From Phallusia mammillata (Eukaryota; Chordata; Ascidiacea; Phlebobranchia; Ascidiidae): a DNA stretch of 64,000 nucleotides. Below are positions 38,735 to 51,200 of the stretch, piece after piece; the stretch's first letter is position 1, and the number at the start of each line of letters is the position of its first letter. The stretch is taken from assembly GCA_003260075.1 (NCBI GenBank), contig QLIY01000285.1, positions 62,001 through 126,000 on the forward strand, written 5' to 3'. The translations under genes were made by a program, and so were the position numbers. The notes under the pieces were generated by a model. That model searched no databases. It saw only the letters and a list, made by a program, of their open reading frames with translations, and had not been told where the DNA came from.

Positions 38735-38982
38735 CAGGGGTTCCCAACCTTTTTACGATCTCGTACCACTTGGACGCTATGTACTGCCACGCGTACCACT
38801 TCCTGTAGAACAACTAATTTGATCGAATCATATTTTATTCATATACTAAAATAACACAAAAAGCACCTCAACTAAATTTAATAAGATTTTTTTTGTGTTT
38901 ACTGTAAACAACATATAAAGTGGTGAATCCATGTTTTTGTAAAAAAAAGAAAGCTACTCGCGTACCACCTGAAAAACCCCTG
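38735..38982. mobile_element. hAT-type miniature element, 248 bp
   Basis: Ends CAGGGGTTCCCAACC and AAAACCCCTG, flanked by an exact 8-bp target duplication ATCTACAT (38727-38734 and 38983-38990). Internal repeats of CGTACCAC occur near both ends. No transposase frame, so it is non-autonomous. Short terminal inverted repeats and 8-bp duplications define the hAT superfamily. Confidence 0.85.
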
Positions 38983-39077
38983 ATCTACATTGTGCAAATA
39001 TTTTAGCTAAACACAGCATGTCTTGTAAGAAATGTTACGTGGATTTAAACAGTAGATTTATTTCAATAATATTTCAA

Positions 39078-39125
39078 CTTTTGCACTGATGAAGAGAACA
39101 GAGATTGTTGAAACGTCTGTAAACA
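39078..39125 (+). ncRNA. Hammerhead ribozyme with complete core
   Basis: CTGATGA at 39086, stem II AACA-GAGAT-TGTT, GAAAC, triplet GTC ending 39117. Stem I TTTGCA/TGTAAA (one G-T pair) closes the structure. It lies between two hAT-type elements. Confidence 0.65.
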
Positions 39126-39190
39126 TGTATTTCCCACAAGCAGGCTAAACATATTTTGATTAAGCTATAGTGTCTTTTTGGCAGATCATC

Positions 39191-39367
39191 CAGTGGTGGG
39201 ATTGAAATTTTTTGTCAGTCGGTTTTATCACAAAAGTCATATTTTTCAGCTGGTTCTGTTACAATCAGTCCATTAACAGTAACCAGTTATGCTAACCGGT
39301 TTGCTGATCTCATAAAATTTCGTGAGACGGTTCTGTAGAACCAGTGCGAACCTGAATCCCACCACTG
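39191..39367. mobile_element. hAT-type miniature element, 177 bp
   Basis: Ends CAGTGGTGGGATTGAAA and GAATCCCACCACTG, flanked by an exact 8-bp duplication AGATCATC (39183-39190 and 39368-39375). It is too short to encode a transposase. It differs in sequence from the element at 38735, so it is a separate family. Confidence 0.85.
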
Positions 39368-39402
39368 AGATCATCCCATATTCTAGTTTAGAGACTTAAA
39401 AG

Positions 39403-39663
39403 TTATGGCTTAAACCACAGCATAACACAGTCACTAACAACCTCTTTACATAGAGTTTGCGGTTCCTCGGCACGCTGACAGCCCTGCGACACACCCACCT
39501 CTGGTTGAAACACGATATCGCCGACATTAAAATATCGACAAAATGTTGCAATTTTTACAGCCAAGTTTGCACAGTCACCGTTACGCAAACTAATAACCTC
39601 GTACGGCTGAACTTTTGACACCAAGTTAAGAGAAAAAGAAGGTTCGACCTTAAATTGAAACAT
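39403..39663 (-). CDS. Unassigned short ORF, doubtful
   Basis: An 86-codon minus-strand frame (MFQFKVEPSFSLNLV...) has fairly protein-like composition, including NGDCANLAVKIATFC, and an acceptor-like ACAACAG just before the ATG. No family is recognised, no partner exon was found, and it abuts a hAT-type element. It may be chance. Confidence 0.15.
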   Translation of the reverse strand: MFQFKVEPSFSLNLVSKVQPYEVISLRNGDCANLAVKIATFCRYFNVGDIVFQPEVGVSQGCQRAEEPQTLCKEVVSDCVMLWFKP

Positions 39664-41363
39664 AAACTCTGTTGTAACATGTTTGTCCCATGTGAATTAG
39701 ATGATAAACTTCATTTCGTTGCCATGTATTGTTTTACAGGCGTAATTATTAGAGATATTGGCTCGGTGCTTTTATACTATAATTATTAAACACTTGCCAT
39801 AAAATGTGAACAATATAATGGTAAGACCAAGGTAAGTGATGCACATTTTCTCACATAAATATTCATAATGTGTTCGGTCGTAACAAAAATCCAACTGATG
39901 CATGTTAATCAGTATACTTTCTACTGCAATAAGGTAAAACATTTTACGCACAATACTAACACAGTTTTGTTAAAATCGCTTCTGGTATGACAACTCTATG
40001 AAAAAGCATTCGAATTAGGTAATAAATACACATTTTTTACATAAATATTAATAGTTTGCAAAGTCGTAACATCGGTCTCATCATAATTTAATTAACACAC
40101 ATGATCACATAAGCCTAAAATTTTTAACTTTTTCACAGTTTTGTTCAAGGCGTCGATGAAATACAACTGTATAAAAAAACCTTCCGAACGTTGCTTACCA
40201 TTCTCTAACCACTTTCCCACCAAACACGTCCAACTATATTTGCACATACATCAGTAATGATGCAACTTCAATGCTTATCACGCAGCAAGATTAAAACCAC
40301 CCACAATTATGTCAGTTGCCTTGCATAGCAACAGCACCACTATCAGCGGCCCAACCTCATTCTCCAGCGTGATTGACAGGTCGCACTTGAACCCCATCTT
40401 ACCCTCACATCACTTGAAACCTGAACCTCTCTTCACGGTGGGTCGAGCCAAGTGGGCGGTTATGTTTGAAATGAAGAGATGAAACTGATAAGATAGTTGG
40501 GTTGTGATGATGTAACCCGAATGTCAGTGTTGAAAAATGGCTACTGCTACAAATATCATTTGACCTGTTTTGTTTTGTTTACGACAGTAGACGGCTGAGC
40601 ATTAAAAAAGTGATTTAAGGGGAAAAGAAGGAAAGCGACAGAACCTATTAACGTTTGTGTTCGGCATTTTTGTGTTGTATTGTGTACAAATCACTGCAGA
40701 ATGAAAGAATAAATGTGTAAATACAATTAAGGTCATATGTATAAGTAGCGGCTAAATCTAGAAACAGAATTTGATACAAAAAGTTGTGCGATCATTTAAA
40801 ATATTTTAGTATTTTTTTGTTGTGTTGAAAGTTTGATATAAAACTCCAAAAGGACAATTAAAGCATTTTGAGTCAACTGGAAAAAATCTGACAGAAAAAT
40901 CATGCAACCAACACAATCATGCGTATAAGTGCTACTGTAGAGCGTGTGAAAGTGTCAAATTGCAAACCGCAGTGGTGGCGTGAAAGTACGGGTTGGATGT
41001 TTGTTGCCACAGCAACGAGGCCGTGATATCACTTTCGTCATTTCGTTTGCAGGTGACGTCATGCTGTCATGACTCTTGCACCACAAAAGTGAAGGAATTC
41101 GTTGTTGTGTAATGGATAAGTTCAAACTATGGTTCGTTATGGGTTGGTCCGGTTTATCCTGTACTGTTACCGTGTTACTATCACGTATACAACTTTCAAT
41201 GCTTAAACTCCTTTGCAAACCAACTTTATTGTGTACACAACTGTGAAAAAACGCAAGTTTAAAAACCATTTGTTTAATATCTAAATGCTGAATAAATAAG
41301 CTGTTGCTGACAGGCATAATGTGTGAAGTATTGCTCTTCCAGCAGTTTTTATAATAAACAATC

Positions 41364-41399
41364 GACGTTTCGACGTCCTATACGATACGCCTTCATCAG
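41364..41399 (-). ncRNA. Hammerhead ribozyme motif
   Basis: Minus strand CTGATGA, a 20-base stem II region ending GGACGTC, then GAAACGTC. It belongs to the family of the 35391 ribozyme. No inverted arm was seen here. Confidence 0.55.
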
Positions 41400-42847
41400 A
41401 ATAATGGCATATGTTGACAAATTGACAAATTTCTTGAAGCGACAAAAGCATTAAAACATAGATAAACAGGTTTGTAACATCTTGAAATTTATATAAAATT
41501 AGCTGATAGTTTTTGGCCACATAGTCACGCGATTCAATTCAGTATTAATCTTTTAGAATTCCTCAACGTTATGAGTCAAACTGTAAACGTTACACCTGTA
41601 CCGGCATCGTTAATGTTTGCTGATCACCAGCCAAGCCTGTTAACGCCCCCCCCCCAATTTATATAAAATTAGCTGATAGTTTTTGGCCACATAGTCACGC
41701 GATCCAATTCAGTATTAATCTTTTAGAATTCCTTAACGTTATGAGTCAAATTGTAAACGTTACACCTGTACCGGCACCGTTAATGTTTGCTGATCACCAG
41801 CCAATCCTGTTACCAAATTGAGGTCAGTATTTTTTCGCTACAAATAGAAGTTCCAGACATTCTTCAGCCTTGCGCTCGTTATCTTGCGTGCGAAATTACG
41901 CAAACAGCTTTAACGCCCACAAAACGTCAGCAGGTTACGTCAAGAAACGCCTTTCTCATTACGTGACACTGACTTTTCAAAGATTTTGCCGAAAAAGTGA
42001 AAATTTGTTGCGTCAGTTAAAAAGTTTCTCCTCTTTGTTCAGTAATGAACGCGGTCAGCGAATTTAAGTTCAGCAACTGGTAAACAATACTATTGATTAT
42101 ATCAAAAAACAACGATCATTACTAAAACTAAGTACTTGATAAACGTGTTGAGAAATTAAGCTAATTCGGAACAAAAGCACACCTGGTATACAATACTGAG
42201 GATAATATTTGACAAAACAACATTCATCATTTAACATATGTCATGGATTAAAATGTCAAAATATAGTATTTTGGGATGCAAACGCTTCTTGAGTATTTCG
42301 CACGTTAAAAAAACAATTGAGGCTTTATGTTGACCCAGTGTTTTAAATCATCTATAATGGAATTTCTCACAACTCTTGTATTGGTTTGCTAGTGATGTAA
42401 TCCCACACAGAAGCTTGCACAAAACATTGAAGAGTCGCGTTGGTCGAATAAAGGATTAATCGTAGACACAGAGTCGGCGACGTTGATTATGAATCACAGT
42501 TAAGACCTGGTTAAGTGTAGTGTGAAGCAATATGGATAATTTCAACACAAAACACCTTTTGAAGTTTCACAACAAGACTTGATAACGTGACTACAGACAG
42601 GTAGGCTTCAAATTTCATTGAATTTCCCCAAACAGACGAAATTCTTGGGAACACTAGACACTGACTTGAACAGTAATTTAATCGCAAAATTTATGATGTT
42701 TAGATAAATTTCGGTTCTTATGTATGATGATGTCATTAGTGACGTTATTTTTGTGACATAAATATCCTCAAGGACTATATCACAGATTTGTTAGTAATAA
42801 AGGAAAGACACAAACCAAAAATAGTATAAAACTGGAAATTTGTTCTT

Positions 42848-43005
42848 ACCGGTGATGATGGTAACGTTCCCAACATGTTTGCAGTAAGGGACACTTTCTG
42901 GTTTCGGTAAACGTTTTTCCTTTTAGGGAATATTTCGGTTAAAACTTCAATACGACGGTCGTTAGACAAGAGTCCACACTCGTTTGACAAATTACTAACT
43001 TCCAT
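42848..43005 (-). CDS. Candidate first exon, allelic copy 1
   Basis: From ATG at 43005 an open frame of 52 codons (MEVSNLSNECGLLSN...) runs to a good donor CACCG|GTAAGA at about 42848. A second copy at 43821-43975, on the other side of a poly-C join, keeps the frame and the donor but differs by about 13 bases, all of them amino-acid changing. No downstream exon was found, there is no signal peptide, and no family is recognised. Confidence 0.25.
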
Positions 43006-43820
43006 GACAAGGAAAGTCCGCAGTCTGATTTACGATTGTCTGTGAACAGTGTCTGTAGCTATATTTGTACACAAACAATTTTTGACGGATCTTTAAGACC
43101 ACAAACGTTCTTTTATGCGTTATTGGGTTGAGACAGAAAACAAATAAAATCAGCTTTTGTATTCTTATTGTGTAAAGACCCCCCCCCCTTTAACATATGT
43201 CATGGATTAAAATGTCAAAATATAGTATTTTGGGATACAAACACTTCTTCAGTTCGTACGTTAAAAAACATGTGAGGCTTTATGTTGAAAAAACATGTAA
43301 GGCTTTATGTTAAATGATCTAACAATGGAATTTCTCACAACTCTTGTATTGGTTTACTAGTGATGTAATCCCACAAAGAAGCTTGCACAAAACACTGAAG
43401 AGTCGCGTTGGTCGAATAAAGGATTAATCGTAGACACAAAGTCGGCGACGTTGATTATGAATCACTGTTAAGACCTGGTTAAGTGTATGGTGTGAAGTAA
43501 TATGGATAATTTCAACACAAAACACCTTTTGAAGTTTCACAACAAGACTTGATAACGTGACTACAGACAAGTAGGCTTCAAATTTCATTGAATTTCCCCA
43601 AATAGACAAAATTCTTGGGAACACTAGACACAGACTTGAACAGTAATTTAATCACAAAATGTATGATGTTTAGATAAATTTCGGTTCTTATGTACGATGA
43701 TGTCATCAGTGCGCAATTTTTGTGCCATAAATATCTCAAAATACAATATCACAGATTTGTTAGCAATAGAATAAAGCCACAAACCAAAAGTAGGATAAAA
43801 CTAGAAATTTGTTCTTACCG

Positions 43821-43975
43821 GTGATGATGGTAACGTTTTCGAAATGTTTGCAATAAGGGCCACTTCCTGGTTTCGGTAAACGATTTTAATTTTAGGGAAT
43901 ATTCCGGTTGAAACTCCAATACGACGGTCGTTAGACAAGAGTCCATACTCGTTTGACAAATTACTAACTTCCATG
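43821..43975 (-). CDS. Candidate first exon, allelic copy 2
   Basis: This is the counterpart of the frame starting at 43005, beginning MEVSNLSNEYGLLSN and ending at the same donor. Neither copy has a stop. It belongs to the right member of a repeated segment of about 950 bases (42231-43178 versus 43190-44143) that is probably the other haplotype. Confidence 0.25.
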
Positions 43976-45608
43976 ACAAGGAAAGTCCGCAGTCTGATTT
44001 ACGATTGTCTGTGAACAGTGTCTGTAGCTATATTTGTACACAAACAATTTTTGACGGATCTTTAAGACCACAAACGTTCTTTTATGCGTTATTGCGTTGA
44101 GACAGAAAACAAATAAAATCAGTTTTGGTATTCTTATTGTGTAAGGAAAAAAATCAATCAATTTGTCTCTAAAAGGACGACAGTATGTCGCTTTTGAATT
44201 TTGCAGAATAGACAGAGTGCAATTATTGACTAACACTTTTACAAACTTTGGAAATTAATGGCAACTCAACTGAAACAGGATTGACATTCCAGTCGCAAGT
44301 TTTAATGGGACTCGTGTGTTGAAAAGTTCGCCCCCCCCCCTTGCAGAATAGACAGAGTGCAATTATTGACTAACACTTTTACAAACTTAGAAAATTAATG
44401 GCAGCTCAACTGAAAACAGGATTGAAATTCCAGTCGCGAATTTTATTGGGGCTCTGTATGTTAAAAAGGCCATGACTCCGCCATTCATCAAAAGTTTGTA
44501 ATTCCCAAATCGATTACGTAATCACGAAAGTAATTACGTCATTTGGAAAAATTCCGGGGCCACCAAATAAGGTGTTGAAGCGTAGAATTAGTGATGCTTG
44601 CCCCCCCCCCTTTTTCACGATTGATGGGTTCTCTCTGTTACTGCTCGTGTTAATCATAAAGCTTTAACGTAATTTGCTAAATTTGTTGACGTAGTTTTTT
44701 ATTCATCTTACGAAAATCGGACGACAGGTCGCAAATTAAAAATTGCTCCTTGCCCTGTCATTACGTAACACGCCCCCCCCCCAATTTGCTAAATTTGTTG
44801 ACGTAGTTTTTTATTCATCTTACGAAAATCAGACGACAGGTCGCAAATTGAAAATTGCGCCTTGCCCTGTCATTACGTAACACGACGCAACGTGACTTAG
44901 TTCATAAAAGATAAACGTTTTAAAGATCTTTATGCACTTTTTTGTATAGTGTTACTTTTGTTGTTTTGTTCAGTCGGAAATAAAATGATTCTACACGTTT
45001 AGAAGTTGTCTGAAAATAAGTGAACTTAAATTGACCTCTGTCACAGAGTGACCTGAAGACTTCGGTTAACACCGGGGAATTGGAAAAGGTTGACAAATTA
45101 TTCAAACACTTGGGACATATTTAATGACCAGCATAAGTGGTTGTTTGGTCATAAGTTATAGGCTGACCCCGTTTAAACCTTACATTGTAATAACTCACCA
45201 CTATGAAAAAGAGGATTTCATTCCCCCCCCCCCGTTTAAACCTTACATTGTAATAACTCACCACTATGAAAAAGAGGATTTTCATTTTTCAAAGAGGAAA
45301 GAGTTTGGTTGATCAGATCAGCTTTAATACTACCTAACATTTTGAGCATAAATGCGGTTGGAATTGAAAATAGAATGAAGTCCTTTTTCGTGGCTAAATA
45401 TAGATGCACTGGGTTGGCCAAAACAGAACCTTGCGAAAACACTTGAGTATTAGTAAAAAAATATTAAATTAAATCTAGCTTCATTGGCACATTTGTTTGT
45501 TCTTATTGCCCTCGCTTGACCTGAGGACGGGGTCAAAACATCCCCAAAATAGTTGGATCCCTTGAGAAAAAAGAAAACATTACAAAAAGCGCAGTTCGTT
45601 TTGAATAA

Positions 45609-45647
45609 GGAACTGAAGATGCCAGTTAGGCGAAATATATAAGTTCC
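45609..45647 (+). ncRNA. Compact hammerhead ribozyme with AUA cleavage triplet
   Basis: GGAA, CTGAAGA, stem II GCC-AGTTA-GGC, GAAAT, then ATA and finally TTCC, which pairs with GGAA as stem I. Core positions are intact; the short self-complementary ATAT would replace the ACGT seen in the other copies. It is only 39 bases long and unlike the other families in the window. Confidence 0.5.
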
Positions 45648-46108
45648 ATGTAAATTTATTGACTTATTCTGTCACTTGGGATATATTTTCTATTTTTATT
45701 TATCTTTGTGATTGACCATGCTGTCTGTTGGAGGGTTTGATACTGTTCAGTATAATCACTCTTAAATAGTTTTCTTATTTTTCAGTTTTTCAGGAGACAA
45801 ACAATTTCGTCATAAAAATCATATTTTGTGTACCCAACCTCAAATCGGATTCGGTTTAAACTTGAAACCAACTAAACGACATTTATGGAACTCTTCACAA
45901 ACAAGTCCAGTGGCAGTCAGTCTTGTGATGACATCACCACTCACTTGAGAACATTGATTGCACAAACATTAACTCGCCGATGAACAAATACACAAAGCAC
46001 TTAAAATGACAGATTCCGAATCCCTGCAAAGCCCGGTTGTTTGTTTAAACCTTCAATAGAACGTCGCGCTTGTGTTTGTTACGTCACAATGAAACGTTTC
46101 CGCTGCTC

Positions 46109-46992
46109 GGAAATCTTGTTAGGTGATTGGAATGATCAATCAACGTCGAATTTATAGACAGTCCATATGTACAGACCAGCCCGACCCAAAGCTTTAATAT
46201 TATTGTATTTTTCCAATTTAGAGTTTGATTTTGTCGCAAACTTTAGTTATGTTACGAAATATTTTTGCCAAATGTGGCGTAATTATTATGAAATGCTATA
46301 GTTAATGCCCTCGGGTACAGCGAGTAAGCACACACGTGTTCGCTTACCAATTATCAACAAATTATTGTTTATATTTACAATGTTACTTTCCGAACCGGAC
46401 GCAATCAAATTATCAGCGTCATTGTTTTGTCATGGAACAAACAATAAACACACTATGACGTCACAAACAACACGCAGACAACCGTGTTCGTGCCAACCGA
46501 ACATAATTTGGAACCGTTTTCAGGTGAACAAACAGTTTGTCAAGTCATGAAAATGCGAATGAGTCAATAAATTAAGATAGTTTCACACCTGGACAGTTTA
46601 GGATGTTTATGTCGCAATTATGACGTCAAAGTGAAGAAAAGCCAGTAAAAAATAGTTACAGATTCTTATAGAACAGTTTCTGCCCCCCCCCCTGTTAAGT
46701 GATTGGAACGATCAATCAACGTCGAATTTGCAGACAGTCCATATGTACAGACCAGCTCGACCCAAAGCTTTAATATTATTGTATTTAAGACCAATTTAAA
46801 GTTTGATTTTGTCGCAAACTTAGTTATGTTACGAAATCTTCTTGCCAAATGTGGCGTAATTATTATGAGATGCGATAATTAATGCCCTCGGGTATAGCGA
46901 GTAAGCACACACGTGTTCGATTACCAATTATCAACAAATTATTGTTTATATTTACAATGCTACTTTCCGAACCGGACGCAATCAAATTATTC
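46109..46992. repeat. Allelic duplicate around poly-C at 46683-46692
   Basis: The segment from 46109 (TGTTAGGTGATTGGAATGAT) recurs from 46693 with small differences and runs to the next poly-C block at 46992. No coding signal persists in both copies. Confidence 0.65.
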
Positions 46993-48221
46993 CCCCCCCC
47001 CTTTTATATCTAATTGTGCCTGAACAGATAAATTGTTTGACAATATTACCAAGTAACAACTAAACATGAAAATAATTACATGCCAGGTACAATATCACAA
47101 AGTAACAACTTGAGATGAAGGTATTTTAAAATGATTAGGTTCTCGGGTGATTGACCGAGGGTCAATAAGAAACCAGTTTTCTAAATGCAAAGCTGTGCGT
47201 ATTTGATGTGGTTTACAGTGGGTGGGTATTTCTTGTGGCTCTATTTCAATTATTGAACCACTCGTCCTTGGTTTGACCTTGAATTCCCGCAGTAGTTATC
47301 AACACACAATCGGAGTTATAACCCCATAAAAGCAAAACCAGGAGCGGTGCGTTTGAACAAGATAAGAGAACATCTATGGTGACTTGTCGAACGCACGAGA
47401 GTTTCTGAACTATTCACCAACCCCAACCGAACACCCAACACTCCTACCCCATCTACGCGGTGGGTAATTGCGTTTAGGGTGACTTCATGGGGTCACAGGG
47501 GCTCTCACCCACCTTAATGGGTCTAGTTTGCAGTTACACGCGACCGGGTTGGGGCAGAGTCACTGGGGTAATGTTTGCGCCAATGGGATTGACAACAAAC
47601 ACATCGGGGGCTGAATTTGCCAAACAGGTAAAGGTTGGGGGTAAATTTTGGGGTAGGGGTCAGATTTTTGAGGTAAATTGGTTGAATGAATGGCGCCTGT
47701 TGGTTTTGTGATTTGTTTGTTGTCAAAACTTGGTGTTCTGGGTGACATCGATGTTTGCAAGCGAGCATATTTCAGCTACTGTGCACAAGTTCGTAAAGGG
47801 AAGAATGATCTGTTAGATTTTGAAGCGCGCTTGGCAATTTTAATTTGCCGAAAATTACAGGTAGCCAATTATATGCAAAGCAAATGTTTTAAAATTTGCA
47901 AGTAACAAGTTTAAAAGTAGATTTTGCCACCTTGCGAAACAAAACCTTGCGAAACATTCGGTGGTTTGGTGATAACTTATCAACAAGCAGTGATAACTAC
48001 CCGTTACATGTGACACGTTAGCCCCAGCTTGTGGATGTTTTGAGATAAAATTGCTTTATTTTAGCACCACTTGTGGTAGTAAAGAGTCCTATATATTTAC
48101 AAAGAATGTGAATTGACATTTAAATGTTGTCAAGTGCTAAATCCTATACAAGCCTTATGCACATAAAAAACAAAGGAACCTATACGATTTGCACGTGGTT
48201 TTATTAATCTAAAACGTAGAC

Positions 48222-48227
48222 TTTATT
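48222..48227 (-). promoter_or_regulatory. Polyadenylation signal of TMEM249
   Basis: AATAAA on the minus strand, 30 bases past the stop codon at 48257. A second AATAAA lies at 48200-48205. Both fit a very short 3' untranslated region. Confidence 0.55.
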
Positions 48228-48256
48228 AAATGCGACGCATTTCTTCGGCAAAAATT

Positions 48257-51200
48257 TCAGTAAAAAGCGTCCAGCGTTGCCTTTGCAATGCTCATGCGTT
48301 TAGCTTTACGAGGTGCGGCTTTTTTGATCGACGGTTTCATGTAGAAAGTCTTTGGGTTAATGTGACGAACGATGTGACTGGAAATGAAATATCGTCATAA
48401 AAATCATACGCCTTTATGTTTAACTCACTATCGCCAGCATGCGGCAGTAAGTAAATGCTTAACATCATATTTTTCTGCATTCATAAAGAAAATAATTCAT
48501 AATGACGGAATATACAGTAAAACCTCAGTTGCATCGGTTTTGGTTAATCCAAACTTTGCATAACTTGAAGTACAAATGATTTGTAATATGGTAATCGACA
48601 TCGGTTAATCCGGATCTTCGGCTAATCCGGACAAATTTGGTGGCCCCAAACGGGTACAGATTAACCGAGGTTCACTGTATTTATAAAAGTATCACCAACC
48701 ATGGCAAGTTTGTTTTAATTTTAGTTCCCATCTTTACCTGATGGAAACGTCCTCGGAATCAAAGTAATTAATGTTCATTCGAAAAGCAAGTTTCTTCGCC
48801 AATTGTTCCAACGCGGTTTTGTTTTTTGTCATCGTCGTTATTTCTTGTTCTTCAACGTGAAAGCCGTTTAACACCAACCTAAACGGAAACATATCGTTTT
48901 ACTATAGCAAGCATGTGCGATTAACACCAACCTGAGGGAAGAAATATTTTGTTTGGGTTTGCCCTCGTTTGCTGGACAACACCTAATTGAGTTTAACGTG
49001 TAACCAAACCTCCGGCGGGTAACCAGTTGCACCAAATAGTTTTGAATTAATGACGATTACTAATACCACTAAGTGCACACGAAGAAAGTTTATTTAAATG
49101 CGCTAAATCCACAGTGAATTGCAGTTTATTCTTTTTCAACCCGCTTATAAATTAAATAGAGACTGTTGCCAAAATTGTTGCTTTCAAACAAAAACCTAAT
49201 GAACAAAAACTACTATTTTGTAATCCTCTAATTCTTTTATTGGGCATAAACTTGAAATGTTTCTTGTCTAGAAAAGCATGTATCCAGTGCGCCACCCTGC
49301 GGTCACAGAAACCACAACGGCTTATAAATATTAAAGTTCAAAATTGGAACGGGCAATTACGCAATAAATTCCGTTTTAAGGCAGTTGGGCCAGCAACTAG
49401 CTACGGACACAGAATGTAGTCAGGGCAGAAATAAGCTCGTTTGTCAAAAAAAAAACGAACCCGGCCCGACTTGCACATCTGCCACAGCTTGGTCATATAT
49501 TTTTAATAAAACGGCCAATCTATACATGACTAGTGTTAAAAGGATGCAGAAAATACCTCAAAATATTTTCTTCTCCAGGGCTCTGATTAATGTCATTAAA
49601 AAACGGCACACTATAGCTCAACCTGTAATACGAAGATCCATTGCTGCTGTGTTGGCCGCGCATTCGCAGGTAAATGTTGTGAATATCTCCTCGAAACATA
49701 AGCTCACCTCCCACATAGAAATAATAATGCTGGCCTTCTTTCTCAATGATAATCTTCCGCACCAACAAATTGTAATAGATGATCCTGGGGGATAAATGCT
49801 CATTAAAGCCTTTCTTTGAGAATCTTACTCACTGTGATTGTGTTGGGCATGGATTTGATTTTTAGAGCAGTGACATTGTAGTAAGTTGAGTTGAGTTTAT
49901 TTCGCTTGGTGAAAGAACAACATAGCTATACACACTTTTGTGTGTCCATGTGTCCTTTAACCAAACAAAATAACTCAGTTTAATAAAGCTTACCACAATG
50001 GTAATATTCTAAAAACGTGAGAACCCCCCCCCCCTGTGATTGTGTTGGGCATGGATTTGATTTTTAGAGCAGTGACATTGTAATAAGTTGAGTTGAGTTT
50101 ATTTCGCTTGGTGCAAGAACAACATCGCTATACACGCAATAGCACTGAACAATTGTGTGTCCATGTGTCCTTTAACCAAACAAAATAACTCAGTTTAATA
50201 CCACAATGGTAATATTCAAAAAACGTGTAGAGAAGCCCCCCCCCCCCCCCCCCCCCCCCCGACAAACAACATAATTCCCACCAAAAGACGATGGCTGTGA
50301 AACTCCATGATATAATCTGCAGGTAGCATGATTGGAGTTAAGTAAAACTTATTCAATAAAACACCATATCCCCCCCCCCCGTATTGTTTACCCCATGGTC
50401 TACTATTGATCATTGTGTTTGTTGTCTTTATCTTTTTTTCTTTCTCATCCTTTTTTGTTGCAAGGCTTTCGTGGATAGGCCTGTCAATCAAAATTTCGGG
50501 CCTAAACGGGCTTCTCAAAAACGTTTCGGGTTCGGGCCGGGCTTCGGGCTTATACTTTCGGGTTCGGGTTCTGATTTTGGGCCCGCTTGCAACTCTGCTC
50601 CAGTCAGTGCACACTGTTTCGACCTGTCAGGTCGCATCAGTGCAGCTGGTGACGAAATGTGGTGTATGCCCAGTTGTATGGCATCGAACAGAATAGGTGA
50701 GGCACGGTTTTTTAGCCTGTTATTCGCTATGGTGTGCTGTTGGATGACTACACTGATCGCTCGTCACCAGCTGCACTGATGAGACTTTATAGGTCAAAAC
50801 AAAGTGCCCTGTCGGTAAATTTATTAGCTTGATGCTTTTTGCATATTCAATTACAAAGTCAATTATTGTGTTTCATTGAGATTACGTTTAAGCAAAATAT
50901 TTCTGACATAATTAGCTTTCAAACTGTTCATAAGTTATTAAAAAAATGAATAAACTTGGGAAGTTGTAGTTGGATTTACAGGAAATATTATCGATAAAAT
51001 GCAATAAATTCTTACATTTACCGCAGGGACCATAGAAATAGAAGCACAAATCCAGTGTCGAACACTTCGTTGGAAAATTGTCTCATCTCATTCCAATAGA
51101 TGGCGCCACCGACACCGCTAGCGACAAACAACATAATTCCCACCAAAAGACGATGGCTGTGAAACTCCATAATATAATCTGCAGGTAGTATGATTGGAGT

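Larger units (their letters stand above)
42231..44143. repeat. Longest duplicated segment, about 950 bases, around poly-C at 43179-43188
   Basis: 42231-43178 and 43190-44143 align over their whole length (offset 959 at the left end) with scattered substitutions and small indels, more divergent than the other duplicates. Probably two haplotypes laid end to end. Confidence 0.7.
44144..48199. other. Gene-poor stretch next to the TMEM249 3' end
   Basis: Six poly-C joins (44331 to 46992) with matching duplicates occupy much of it, plus the compact hammerhead at 45609. 47400-47680 is unusually G-rich on the plus strand and yields a 74-codon frame of low-complexity composition that I do not accept as coding. 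Confidence 0.45.

Noticed and set aside
40955-41317. 120-codon minus-strand frame
   Set aside because: Composition is unremarkable and it runs up to a hammerhead repeat; no family or partner exon.
42231-44143. Real tandem gene duplication
   Set aside because: The two copies meet at a poly-C filler in the same pattern as dozens of other joins, so haplotype duplication is the simpler explanation.
47487-47711. G-rich 74-codon frame near the TMEM249 3' end
   Set aside because: Composition follows the local G-richness, there is no conserved motif, and no splice partner.
49385-49795. 136-codon plus-strand frame
   Set aside because: It is the antisense shadow of the TMEM249 exon 49784-49623 and its flank.
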